Of a stretch of DNA of 64,000 nucleotides, positions 21,380 through 32,700 are shown piece after piece (within the stretch, counting starts at the first letter, position 1; the number at the start of each line of letters is the position of its first letter). The position numbers were made by a program, and so were the translations under genes. The DNA comes from Lunularia cruciata (taxonomy: Eukaryota; Streptophyta; Marchantiopsida; Lunulariales; Lunulariaceae). The stretch covers positions 30,456,333 to 30,520,332 of the forward strand of contig OX419756.1 of NCBI GenBank assembly GCA_948567375.1. The letters are read 5' to 3'. The notes under the pieces are model-generated. The model was given only the letters and a program-made list of their open reading frames with translations. It made no database searches and had not been told where the DNA came from.

Positions 21380-22055
21380 GATCATTTGTAGTCTTATATT
21401 GTTTATTATTCCAAATATCTGGAGATAGATAAAGCAAAGTGTTGAGTTTAGTGCTTGTCACTTGAGCTTAATTCCGAGTACCAAATTTGTGTTTGTGTTT
21501 GTGAGTGTGTGGAGAATTTTGAAGTGAAAATCAGTGTGCTTGTTGGATGTTGGATTTTGTAGCCTCGATCTTCATTCAATATGTTTGATCTTGAGTGGAT
21601 AGCAATCAAAGCAATGCCTTGACAGATCTGAGAGGAATTTTAATGTTGGTAGTATTCAGCATTTGTGAGTGCAGCGTAGGGTTGATGCAAAGCAAGGAAG
21701 GAAATCAATCAAGGAAAGTGTGCCTTCAGTGGAGGAGTGGAACACAATCTGAGGCAAAGGTGGTTTTCAATGAAGTAGTCATCTTCAAAAGGATCTAAAT
21801 CATCACAATCAAGATTGTTCAAAAAGATTCAAAAGATTTGTGATTAATGAGTGTTAATTTGTGACAAGACTGAAAGTTAGTGCTTGTTACTCTCTTTTGG
21901 GTGTAGTTTCTACCTAAGAGATTAAAGAACTCAAGAAGAACTATATTGTTACTTTTTGCTTTGTATTTGACCACTTCTGACTTGTATCTCTATGAGAACA
22001 AACTTTACTTACCTGATTACCATAAAAGTGATATTTTCCAAGTTGTTACAGTAGT

Positions 22056-22750
22056 TCTACATCATTCCTATTCATGGGAATATAATACAACTATCCATAT
22101 AGAGGAGGCCAACCAACAAGCAAATCCAATGATAGGAATTGTTTTGGTTGTGGAGGTGGAGGTCACATCTACTGAAATTATTCAAATTCCACTTACAATG
22201 TAGGAAGGAGTTATGAGAGATTCAATGTATGGAAGGAGGGAGGTGGTGAAGCCCAAGTAGCTCCTACTCAAAATAAACATAAGGCAATAGCATTTATGAA
22301 TGTGGTTGAAAGCAAGTATGAGAAAGGATAGTGCTCAAACTTCAAAGGTCTTAACTCAAAGCCTTTGGCTCAAGAGGAGAAGAGAACCCACTTTGCAAAT
22401 GATGCATATTCTTCTAAAGGATTCACTCCTAGCAATGAAATTTTAGTGCACACAAGGACTACTCATGCTACCACTTTAATATTATCAATAAGAAAGACTC
22501 TAAGGAAGAAGTTGAGAATGGATGATTTTTTTATCTCAAAGCAACAATGGGACTACAATGTGTTAGAGGACATTGGTAGTCATAAGGTCAACATCACTAT
22601 GGATCAAATCATTGCTTTGAATCCTACCTTGAGAAAGGAATTGAAGGGTGGTTTGAGTTTTAAAAAGGGCAAGAGAAAGAAGAGAGAAAAGGAGAAGATC
22701 CAATATCAATAAGGGTGGTGGATGCAAAATAAATACCATAGGAAGCTTGT
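22056..22750 (+). pseudogene. Element C: Gag C terminus with zinc knuckle
   Basis: NCFGCGGGGHIY at 22137-22172 is a CCHC knuckle whose last Cys codon is TAT (Tyr). Further on, an open stretch of 115 codons (22365-22712) contains YNVLEDIGSHKVNITMDQII, the segment that in plant gypsy elements joins Gag to the protease, then a Lys/Arg-rich tail. Confidence 0.6.
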
Positions 22751-22900
22751 GAGTATACCACCAAGATTGATGCAAGGGTAAGTGGTCACAACATCAAGGA
22801 TGTACTTGTCAATAGAGGATTTGTGGAGATGCCATGTCAAAGAGATTGATGAAGAAGTTGGGTATGATATCCTCTTGACCTTCAATATTTTTTGTAAGCA
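22751..22900 (+). pseudogene. Element C: gypsy aspartic protease remnant
   Basis: KIDARVSGHNIKDVLVNRGF at about 22767-22826. The family motif is VLVDGGS; here the catalytic Asp is Asn and the Gly-Gly is altered, so the site is dead. Downstream frames are broken. Confidence 0.55.
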
Positions 22901-23239
22901 TGGCAAACAAGCAACAAGTTTGACCAATAAGTGTGATAGATAAAGTTGTAATATTGATTATGGAAGTTAAAAATCTCATGATTTCTCAGTTTATAGGATT
23001 CAAGAAATGATTTGCTACTTGGGAGGCCATGGTTGAGAGCAACTTGCATAGCTAATCTATGGCACAAAGTGGGCTTGAGATTGGGCCATCAAACTATTAA
23101 ATTTTAGTTCCTTTAACTAATAACACCAACATCTCACAATCAAATACACCATAATGTGGTTATTGAGAATTAGATTCAGAAGAAAGAGCTTTATATGTGG
23201 ACACAAGCATGGAGGAAGAGACCTCCACATATTAGGATG

Positions 23240-23935
23240 AATATGAATCTTATTCAAATATGTATCCTTTGTGTGCAATAGGTGTTTTGCTTGAGGTAGA
23301 GGATTTGAAAGGCATTGATAAATCACCATTGACTCATGAGGAAACAAAGATGAGACTATTTACTTTCAAGTATCGTCCAAATATTAGCAAGGAAGAGAAG
23401 GTAAGATTTGAAGGGAGTTTTTGCAAGTTAATCCATGTGTTTGCTTTCAATTACAAGAATCTCAAAAATTTCACATTGTAGGAGCATCAATTAAAGGTGA
23501 AGTCTTATAAAAATCCTATTTGCAAAAGTAAAATTGCATTTGCACACCAAAAACTTTGGTTGTGAAGGTGGAGATTGATGAACTCATAGAAGTTGGGTTT
23601 ATCTTTGAGGTGGAGAATTCTAAATGGATGTCTCCAATGTGCTTGTGAAGAATAAGAAGTGCAACCTCCAAGTATGTGTAGATTACAAGAAGCTCAATGT
23701 TGTTACCAAGAAAGACTACTATCTCTTGCCTTTCATTGATCAAATCTTAGAGGGAGTTGTAATTCATGAAAGGTACAATTTTGGAGATGGTTAGAGCAGG
23801 TATAACCAAATCAAGATTGCACTTGAGCATCAAAAACTCATCACATTCACTACATCTTGGAGAACTTATGCTTTCAAGGTCATACTACCAATGACTTATT
23901 TTAGCATTAGCCAAGCTATCTTGTTTGAGTAAATG
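23240..23935 (+). pseudogene. Element C: gypsy reverse transcriptase N-terminal part
   Basis: A connection segment (SKEEKVRFEGSFCKLI, 23389-23436) leads to EIDELIEVGFIFEVENSKWM (about 23571-23630). After a frame shift come NKKCNLQVCVDYKKLN and DYYLLPFIDQILE, then YNQIKIALEHQKLITFTTSW and FKVILPM. This covers fingers and palm up to the region before the YxDD box, which is cut off by the X5 junction near 23936. Confidence 0.7.
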
Positions 23936-26437
23936 TACCAATGAGATACTCTCAACTAGGCAAACATGTTTTTCTTTCAAGCAAGAAGTATGCAAATGGA
24001 AATCAAGAAAGATGGTGGAGCACCTTACTTGGTCTCTTTTGTGATACATTTCTACATGGTGCTAAATATTTTATCAAGGGAGGAGCACAAGGATCTTCCT
24101 AGCCACTTCCACCCAATAAGATACTTTGCCTTGCAACTTGAAGGGAGATCAATGATCAAGAAGTATCAAGAAGCAGATGCAAAGTATGCATCAACTGGAG
24201 AATTCATACTAGTAGACAAAGAAGGTCCACTATGAAGCTTAAGAAGAAGATGACACCTTTATCAAAGTCTCCAAAACTTGCTAAGAGACCAAGGAAGAAT
24301 CATCAAATGATAGAGGCATCTATGGAAGAAGAAAGAAGAGTACCAAGGAGAAGAAAAATCCTTTATCTTGAAATGGTCTATAGAAGGATTAGAGGACATG
24401 GAGCAATGCAAAGATGCACAATCAGCTCTAAATCTAGAGCCAAGTGAAGAGAAGGAAGGCCAATCAAAAGAACAAGGAGAAACATCACATCAAGCTAAAG
24501 AACCTCCTAGCCCTAGCCAAGAAATGTGTGTTCAAAGAAAGGAGAAACTAAACACCAAAACCAATAAGAAGAAGAACATTGGCCTAAAGTAAAGCAAGAA
24601 GCCAAAGACCATTGGCCAAAAGTAGAAGCTGAAGTAGAAGTTGAAGTTGAAGTAGAGGAAGAAGGCAAAGATCCTCCAATAGAAGTGCAGGCCAAATTAA
24701 GGGAAGGATCTACCCATGTGACCCAAGTACCAGTAATGAAAAGATTGCACTTTATCATGCACTTGGTGGGAACAAGGCTTCAATTTACAGAGCTCTTGTT
24801 ACCTCAATACCTAAGAAGAATGCATAGATGTGGTGGATTACACCACCTTGGTGTGTAGGATGCATAAAGAGATCTATACTTGGAAGGCAAAGGAATTTTG
24901 AGCAAAGGAGGAGATAGCAAAGGCATGCAACTCATAGAAGGAAGAGGCAAAAAGGGGTAAATGTCATTGTGAAGGAAAACTTTGAGATAAAAAGGTAGAA
25001 CTCTTCACCACTTGCGGGCTAAAAGAGATAGGAGGACAAACTAAGAAGGTTACAACTCAAGTTGGGAACATTACAATTGAGAAGAAGGACATGCAACTTG
25101 GACAAGACCAGCTGAGAGGTTGAGATGAAGAATTAGAAAATATTTGGAGAGAAATAGAGACTACTAAGATCCAAGTAGTGGCCTTAGACGTGCATATATC
25201 TAAGTACCAAAAGGAGGTGGTGATCCATTTGGAACAACTAGCAAAAGATCTAAAGAATGAGAAAGAAGAGAGGGAAGCAGATTGACCCCAAACAATGGAG
25301 GAGGTGAAGAAAGAAGTAAGAATCTTGAACTAGCACTTGGAGGAAGAAAAGTTGAAAGCCATGTTAAAGAGGCAGGTTAAGGGAAGGAAATGAAGGCAAA
25401 TATACATGAGTTGACGTTGCAGGTCCAAAAGTTTGAGGGAGGAACATATGACAAAGAAAAAATGGACCAATTAGCAATTAGAATTAACAAACACATAGAT
25501 AGGAAGCTTACTAAAGTTTGTGATACCTTTTATCTAGAAATATTAGGATACAAGGTGTAGACCAAACTCCTTTTTAGGAACTCTTAAGGCAAAGGTAGTT
25601 CTTTGTATGGAGAACTTTCAGCCAAAGACACTTCACTTTAAGTCAAAGAAGTTCTTTGTAGTTGTAGGAAATGTAAAGGAGGAAGTTATTCAAATACCTT
25701 TGCAATTTTAAATACTTTGGAGAGTAAAGCCTTTGGAGTTGTATAATTCTTTGCAGTTGTATATACCTTCAAAGTTATAAGTCCAAAGAAAAGTAAATTC
25801 AAATTGTCTTTAAGGAAGACCTTACACCTTCTTTGGTATGTATAAGGTGCATAATTGACCTACATGTGATTAGGATAAGTTAGTATTAGAATCCTAAGTT
25901 TGTGATATATGCAAAGATAGAAAATTTCTAGAAATCCACTTAGCCATTAAATCCCTTTAGGGTGAAATAGGGTATTTAAGTCTTTGGCCGCTATTATTGT
26001 GGTTTACTTTATGCAAAAAAAGTTAAGTAAAAGGACTCTGAGTTTCTTTTCATTGAAATACTTTCATTTTGAGCGTTAGTGAATGCTTGTGTTGAGTAGT
26101 GGTGAGGAATGTTTCAATAGGATCACAAGTGTTGGAGTGTAGAGATAAACATTGGAACTTGATCAGAATGTGCAATTTGGAGGGATCTAAAGGAAAGAAT
26201 CAATATATTGAGGATTTGCTAATGTGAAGACACCTTTTGAGTTGTGCCTTTAGAGAATGGTAGTTTGTAACTTGTGAGGTTGAAATCTTTGGAGTGAAAG
26301 AGTCTTTGGGGCGAAGTGAACTATCACACTCAAGATTAATTTGGAACCTATTTTTAGTGAAAGTGATCTTTAGTTTTCCCTTTTTTGTAATGTGCCTCAA
26401 GGAGTGACATTACCCTCTTGTGGACATAGTTATTACA
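23936..26437 (+). mobile_element. Element X5: 5'-truncated relative of family X
   Basis: It starts inside the X-type ORF: QARSMQMEIKKDGGAPYLV, then SFVIHFYMVLNILSREEHKD and SHFHP (23985-24115) align with the conserved X domain. Basic and acidic stretches follow, then a decayed coiled coil (to about 25560). The 3' part shares with X the order tatttaag (25972), gttgtgccttt (about 26241) and a terminal TTATTACA (ending at 26437). The ORF has many stops. It is more divergent from X1-X4 than they are from each other. No 5' end or target duplication is seen. Confidence 0.6.
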
Positions 26438-27540
26438 AACGAGGTTAAATAGGAAACAATAAATGAGCTGCAACATTATAACATCTTCTAGTCACTTCCC
26501 TTCACTTCTAGTAATTTAACACTCATATTCTCAAGGAAAAATATGTTCTCACTGATTTTACTAGCATTGTGTGTATGCAATATCTCTTTTCTAAAATTTG
26601 ATATTTATTTAAAAATCATCATGATAGAAAGATCATGATATTTTACTGCAATTTCCATTCTATAATTCTTTGTTTGTACTTTATTATACATCCAACAAGC
26701 ACTAGATAAGAATCTCAAATTTGTATTTACTTTATGGAAAATGATTTATATCATAATTTTCAATGTTTCATATCAAGTAAATAGAGATATAAATTTTACT
26801 ACTTGCATTGAAATAGAAATTAGATTATTTATTATTCTAATATTTGATTGATACATATTCTTTAGACCCAATAAGAAGAAAAATCGTATTCTCTTTTTAT
26901 CTCATTTTAATGATGGATGTACATCTTTGGATGTACATCTGATTTGTTTAGTAGATAACAAATTTTGACCTTATACATTGAAATCTTTTGAATCAAGTTT
27001 TATTCTTTTAACCATATGAATGGTAATAATATCTAAATGTACCTAGTAAGTTATTGTGCTTAGATTTCCTATATTTTGTTTATCTAAATTGATATAAGAT
27101 TCCAAATGTATTAACTATGATCTATATCTCTTCAACATCGGAATTTATACTATATTCTCTTCATTAATTACCAAAAAATCTATGGATTAATCAAATGATA
27201 ACTCTCATTTATGCTTGATATTGCACATATTTAAATTGAAGATAAATTACCATACTAAGCTTTAGATCCAATAATATTCAATAACTTGCTTGAATTCATC
27301 AAACTATCTAAGTTATTTTTAAATTTAGATTAATGGTTGTAATGACTTTCTAATTTGCTACATCAAAGAAGCTAATAAAGCTTAAATACCCTTGAAAATA
27401 GGCTTTAACAAGCCTATTGAAGCTCCATTATCCTTAGAGAGGCTTATTAGAGCCCAATTTAGGTTATTTAGATCATAATAACTGAAAAAATTTATTATAT
27501 ATTTATAAAACAAGATAAATACATTAAATGTGGTGCTAAC
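26438..27540. other. Gene-free AT-rich spacer
   Basis: No ORF, RNA gene or element end recognised. It contains a short cluster of AAGCTTTA/GGCTTTAACAAGCC words near 27380-27430 that recurs near 35410-35480. Confidence 0.6.
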
Positions 27541-27749
27541 TATTGATACTACCCCAACCTCATAGTGACTTAGTTAGTGACTTAGTTCTCACCATATAGT
27601 TGTATTAGGGTTTAGGATACACATGTATACTATATATACATGAGAAGAGTACATTCTTGCTTATCTTCCTTGTGCACTCTCTCACTCTCTCTTACGATCC
27701 ATTATGAATGGGACTAGAGTGTTTTGTCCAATCCTTCTATTCTTTGACA
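27541..27749 (+). repeat. 5' LTR of element D
   Basis: 209 bp, starting TATTGATACTACC (the TG start mutated to TA compared with the 3' LTR) and ending TTTGACA. A TATATATACA box is at 27631. The 3' LTR has a deletion of a repeated GACTTAGTTA unit relative to it and a 15-bp addition further on. Confidence 0.85.
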
Positions 27750-27760
27750 TGGTATCAAAG
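27750..27760 (+). promoter_or_regulatory. Primer-binding site of element D
   Basis: TGGTATCAAAG directly after the LTR, an initiator-Met tRNA type site with one change from TGGTATCAGAG. Confidence 0.8.
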
Positions 27761-28290
27761 TAGGTGAGAGGCTAGTAAGTGTATTGTACTTGGAGAACGA
27801 TAGGTGAGAGAAATTAGAGAGTTTAGGGATTCCATTGGTGCAATAAGAGTCACCAATTGCATTTTTTTAACCTAAAATTGTAATTTTGGAGGTCAAGATC
27901 ATAGTTTTTGCCCAAAATTTTATGCACCAATGTCATAGAATTGTCTTGTGAAAAAGCATCAAATTTGGTAAACATCCAATTTTGTGATATTTAGAGATTT
28001 TTTTGCCATCATTTTTGAGGCCAAATGACTTTAGGTGCTATAGTGCATCTTTGGTGAGAACAAAGGCATTTTATTGATATGGAAGGTCAATTAGAGTTGT
28101 CATGAATTTTCCAGCTGTAGTACTAAGGAATGTCACTTTCAAGAAATACTGTTTTTTTCACTCTATGAATCAAGCTATGTGTTTCCCATTGATTTAAGAA
28201 TTACTTGTTTGGTCCATATCATTGACCTACCTGATTTATAGTGTGTTTCTTGATTGTTATTGTGATTACAAGTGCTACAATTATATGATT

Positions 28291-29190
28291 GTAGCAAAGG
28301 TGGAGTCTATGGGTATGATCATACCCACTACAGAGAATTTTGACATGCTCAATTGGACCATTTGGAAATTTTGCATGCATATGTTCCTATGGGGTTAGGA
28401 GCTATAGAGTCTTGTGATAGTGTAGGAGAAAAAACAGATTGTGATGGTCGGTGATGCAACATCTAAAGAAACACATGCAACATGGGCATGTAGATCATTT
28501 CAAGCACTAAATGATAGTGCTTTGTGTGTTTCATCATCAATGATAGATCACATTTAGGACCTCACTTTGCACAAAATGGCTTTGGATGATCTAGCCAATT
28601 TTTTTTAGTCCGGAACAAAGGCTAGGAAATTGCAATTGCTACAATAGTCCAATACAACTAAGAAAGGCTCAATGTGCATTAACAATTATGTTAACCACAT
28701 GAAGAGCCCGGTGGATCAACTTGCCTTTGCAATTGATCTAATTGTGCTAATAGAAGGCATGCTGCAAGGTCTTCACCATACTAGAAATAATTTGTGACAT
28801 CAATTTGTTCCCAAGAACCACTTCCCAAGTGAGGTGAGTTGGTTGTGATGGTACTTAGTTAGGAGTTGCAATTGTTGCAGAGTGCTAGCTCTTCGTTGTC
28901 CAATCTCCCAAAAGGCTTGTATTTTGTAGGCATTAGAGAATTTTGAGGTAGGGGTTGAGGCAAGAATGCTATGAGAGATGGTGTTCACAATGTTTGCAAT
29001 TGAGTTAGTGGTGGACGTAGAGCACCACAACAATAGATGTAAAATACTAGGGAACTAATATGCTCCTAAAACCTATAACTGTTGTCACAAAGAAGAGCAC
29101 ATCGAAAAATTCTACTTCAAGAAGCAAAACAACTAATGCAAGCAACAAAGTTATGCTTGCATAGAAGATCAAGAGCAATTGTTAGTTATC
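28291..29190 (+). pseudogene. Element D: copia Gag
   Basis: The frame from about 28291 reads MIIPTTENFDMLNWTIWKF..., then ATSKETHATWACRSFQALND and HKMALDDLANFF, ...INNYVNHMKSPVDQLAFAI, a UBN2-type Gag core broken by single stops. The zinc knuckle near 29072-29115 reads TYNCCHKEEHIEKFYF; the first and last Cys are lost. Confidence 0.75.
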
Positions 29191-29640
29191 ACTCATCATA
29201 GTTGTGCAATGTTCCAGCTTGAAGTTGATTGGGTGATTGATTCAAGTGCCACTACTCACATGACACCACATTGAGAGCAGTTCACTACTTTTTAGCATGT
29301 GGAGATGCCATAATATATGGTGATAGAAGATAGAAGTGGGACCAAGCACCAAATTCAACATACAAGTCACATTTTGCTCTCTATTGCACATTCTTCATTC
29401 CAAGGACTGCAAAATCTTCTTCATGTACCTACCATATTTAGAAACTTATAGGACAGTTGGTAGAGCAAGGTATGCAAGTGCACTTTAGCAAAGATGGTTG
29501 CCTTTATGAAGATGTTGATGGCAACCTTGTAGCACAAGGTATAAGAATAGCAGATTCTTTAAACTTGATGCTTTTGAACCTCCTTTGCTATTTGTCATAT
29601 ATAAATAGAGTGGTCAAATTGTGCCTAACATTGATATTTG
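29191..29640 (+). pseudogene. Element D: copia protease
   Basis: DWVIDSSATTHMTPH with the catalytic Asp at 29239-29241. The family reads DSGAT; here Gly is Ser. A stop follows immediately. The GAG-pre-integrase segment after it is only faintly readable. Confidence 0.7.
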
Positions 29641-30530
29641 GCACAAGCAAGTTGGGCATATGAATCTCCATAAATTGAAGAGTCTTCCTTCCTCTGGTTT
29701 GGTCATTGGGTTGCCAAAAAAAATTGGTTGATACTTCCACCATATATGAAGCATGTTAGTTTGGCAAGCAAGCCAGGCTTTTAAAGGGTTGAAAACAACC
29801 CTTTAAAAGCCAAGAAAGACAAGCTAGCAAACTCCTTGAATTGGTTCATACCAATGTATGGATTGCTTCTTCATTGAGCTTAAGTGGTTGTCATTACTTT
29901 TTTTCTTTATTTAATAATTACTCTCACTACATTTGGGTCTACTTTTTGAAAAGCAAGACTTCTATAGAAGTCCTTTCAGTGTTTCAAACTTTCCAAAGAC
30001 TAGTAGAGAAGTAGTCTAGTTTCATTGTTCTTCAATTGAGATCTGTTGGAGGAGGAGAGTTCCTTTCTGTGAAATGTTGCCAATACGTGAGAGATCAAGG
30101 AATCTTGAGATAGAAGACATGAGCCTACAATTCACAAAAGAATGGAGTTGTAGAGCAAAAGAATCATCACATAGCTGAAGTAGCAGACACCATGCTTAAT
30201 GAGAAGCACATGACCAAGGTTTATTGGGCTGAAGTTGTTTCATGTGAAGTGTATTTGATGAATCACACATCAAAAATACAATTCACTCATGCACACCTTT
30301 GGAGGTATTTACAAGCAGTAACCTTGACTATTCCTTCCTTGAGGTGTTTGGTTGTATTTATTATGTACATATCCTTGATGAGAGGCATGAGAAGTTAGAT
30401 CCAAAGGTTCAGAAATGCATTTTCCTTGGATATGCTCCCAGATTCCAAAGGATATAGATATTATAGTCCTATAACAAAGAAATTTTATGTTAGCAAGGAT
30501 GTTATTTTTGATGAGCTAGCCTTTTGGTTT
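29641..30530 (+). pseudogene. Element D: copia integrase
   Basis: SKTSIEVLSVFQTFQRLVEK, LRSVGGGEFLSVKC and YNSQKNGVVEQKNHHIAEVA are the core blocks. LRSDGGGEF has become LRSVGGGEF, so the second catalytic Asp is lost, while the Glu in NGVVEQKN is kept. The C-terminal part has LGYAPRFQRI-like and YYSPITKKFYVSKDVIFDE words (30426-30510). A perfect 16-bp inverted repeat disrupts the front part at 29776-29811. Confidence 0.75.
29776..29811. repeat. Perfect 16-bp inverted repeat with 4-base loop
   Basis: GGCTTTTAAAGGGTTG, loop AAAA, then its exact reverse complement. It sits inside the decayed integrase frame of element D, so it is unlikely to be an original functional signal. Confidence 0.9.
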
Positions 30531-30655
30531 TTGTTAGCTCCCACTATAGTATTTTGTTTTCTATACCACCTATCAAGAGCCCAAGGAGTAGTACTTCTAC
30601 TACTATTTCTTTTGTGTCTATTGGAGCACTTGGAGTTGTTGTTCAGTCAAATGCC

Positions 30656-32462
30656 TCAATCAAATAGTTCAAGAGGTTTTGCCTCTACAATTTTATCTCC
30701 TTTTGATGGAGTTATTACCAATGATGCTAAAAGATCCATCCTCCAGTGCATGCTTGCACCTACACACAATACATCTATGCTAGATGTCATCTTTATAAAT
30801 ATGTCTTCTACATCAGAATCAGTGCAAAGGGAGATGACCAATCAAGTACCTGATCCAAGACAATCTCAATGGATCAAACATCCCATTAGGCATTTTTTCC
30901 ATGAAGTTTTTCTTGTTACACATCATGCATATATGACTATTGTTTTGCAAGAGCTCAAATCAGCCACCTTGGAAGAGGCTCTACAACATGAAAAATGGGT
31001 TGCTACCATGCAAGTATAACTTGTTGCTCTCTACTACCAACGCACATAGGAGCTTGTGGATCTACCTTTTGATCATAAGTCTATTGGTTGTAGATGGGTC
31101 TTCCATATCAAGTGTAAATTTGATGGCTCTATGAGCAAGTACAAGGCAAGCTTGGTGGAAAAAGGTTGTGCTCAGCAGTTTGGAATGGACTGTGATGAGA
31201 CATTTAGTCATGTTGCCAAGACAGCAACCATTTTTACAATGATTGCAGTTGCAATTCAACAAGGATGGCAGTTACACCATATGGACTTCAAGAACACATT
31301 TCTCAATAGAAATCTTGAGGTGGAAGTTTACATTGTGCAACCACTTGGTTTTGAGGACCCACAATTTCCATCTTGAGTTTGCAAGCTACAAAAGTGCTCT
31401 ATGGATTGAAGCAAGCACTTAGGGCTTGGTATGCAAAGATTACTTCCTTCTTGGTAGCTTGTGGGTTTGCTATTTTTTTTGTGATCCTACCTTGTATTTT
31501 TTAAGGAAAGCAAATCAGGATTTGATAGTCATCACCATCTATGTAGATGATGGCATTGTTATTGGTAGTTGTTAGAAGCTAATGTCTCATTTTAAGGAGT
31601 ACTTAAAGGCCTAGTTTGAGATGCAAGATCTAGGTGGCCTTAAATATTTCTTAGTTGTGGAGTTTATTAGGGATGGACATGATATGTGGCTTGTTCGGCG
31701 TAAGTATGCCACTAATTTGCTAAAGAGATTTGGCCTACTGGAGTGTAAGCCTATGACTACACCTTTGGACCAAAACCATCACTTGGGTATTTATGACAAT
31801 GAGTTACTTGTTGATCCTTGTGGATATAGGCAGATTGTTGGTAGTCTCATCGATTTGACTATCATTAGATCTGACCTTAGTTATGCAATTGGAGTTTTCA
31901 ACTAGTTCATGCAATCACCGTGAAAATGTCACTTTAAGGTTTTGAAGTGCATTTTCCAATATGTGAAGTTCACTTTGCAGTTTGGCCTTCACTATACATT
32001 TGGAGGGTCATTGGTGCCACATGGTTACACTAATGCTGATTGGTCAAGGAGTGTCCTTGACATGAGATCTACTTCAGGGTACACATTTGGACTTGCTACT
32101 ATGAGTTGGGCTTCTAAGAAGCAGCCAACTGTAGCATTTTCCTCCACTGAGGCATGTATCATGGAGCTACCAATGTGACTTGTGAAGCTATTTGGCTTTG
32201 GAATTTGCTTTTTGATATTAGTGTGGATCGTTTATTTCCTATTTTGTTATACACAAATAACATGAGGAGCATCAAGTTAGCTAGTAATCATGTGTTTTAT
32301 GCTAGGACTAAGCACATTGAGGTGCACTATCACTTTGTCAGGGAGAAAGTTATGGCAAGGCAGATTGAGCTTAAGTTTGTTTGCACATGTGAGCAGATTG
32401 CTCACACCAAGGCTTTATCTAGAGATAAGTTTGAGGATTTCAAACTTTGCCTTGGTGTATAG
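30656..32462 (+). pseudogene. Element D: copia reverse transcriptase and RNase H
   Basis: The RT start reads KSIGCRWVFHIKCKFDGSMS and YKASLVEKGCAQQFGMDCDE (31056-31376). IYVDDGIV has the catalytic YVDD intact at 31540-31551. Then LGGLKYFLVVEF and the RNase H part GYTNADWSRSVLDMRSTSGY, FSSTEACIMEL, and after a shift YTNNMRSIKLA and ARTKHIEVHYHFVREKV (32154-32462). At least three frame shifts separate the parts. 30656-31055 is the poorly conserved integrase-RT linker. Confidence 0.85.
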
Positions 32463-32488
32463 GATATTGACTTGAGCTTGAGAGTGAG

Positions 32489-32695
32489 TGTTGATACTAC
32501 CCCAAGCTCATAGTGACTTAGTTCTCATTGTATAGTTGTATTACAGTTTAGGATACACATGTATACTATATATACATGAAAAGAGCACACTCTTTATTTA
32601 TCCTTGCTTATATTCCTTGTGAGCTCTCTCACTCTCTCTTATGATCCGCTATGGATAGTCCTAGTGTGTTTTATCTAGTCCTTATAATCTTTACA
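32489..32695 (+). repeat. 3' LTR of element D
   Basis: 207 bp, TGTTGATACTACC to TCTTTACA, preceded by a purine-rich GAGAGTGAG tract. A TATATATACA-type box is at about 32576. Confidence 0.85.
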
Positions 32696-32700
32696 CTAAC

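Larger units (their letters stand above)
18952..22050 (+). mobile_element. Element X3: family X copy, internally deleted
   Basis: It begins TGTGGTACCC and ends AGTTGTTACA, with a perfect 5-bp duplication GTAGT (18947-18951 and 22051-22055). It is 3099 bp, about 0.6 kb shorter than X1 and X2; the loss lies in the coiled-coil part of the ORF. Both ends and the 3' noncoding block (gttactctcttttgggtgtag near 21888) are conserved. It is inserted in element C. Confidence 0.75.
17936..23935 (+). mobile_element. Element C: truncated Ty3/gypsy retrotransposon
   Basis: Plus-strand pieces in order: Gag (17992-18358), an inverted gag duplication (18359-18950), insertion X3 (18952-22050), Gag zinc knuckle (22140), protease (about 22767-22860) and the start of reverse transcriptase (about 23400-23935). 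No LTR, integrase or RNase H is present. The left side ends at element B and the right side changes abruptly into X5. The protease-then-RT order with VDYKKLN marks gypsy, and the DGG-type protease suggests a Tat/Athila-like lineage (inference). Confidence 0.7.
27541..32695 (+). mobile_element. Element D: Ty1/copia retrotransposon with both LTRs
   Basis: 5155 bp with LTRs 27541-27749 and 32489-32695 and a perfect 5-bp target duplication CTAAC (27536-27540 and 32696-32700). Internal order is Gag, protease, integrase, reverse transcriptase, RNase H. Every domain is broken by stops or shifts although the LTRs remain similar, so the element is old or was inserted already defective. It lies in gene-free AT-rich DNA. 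Confidence 0.9.
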
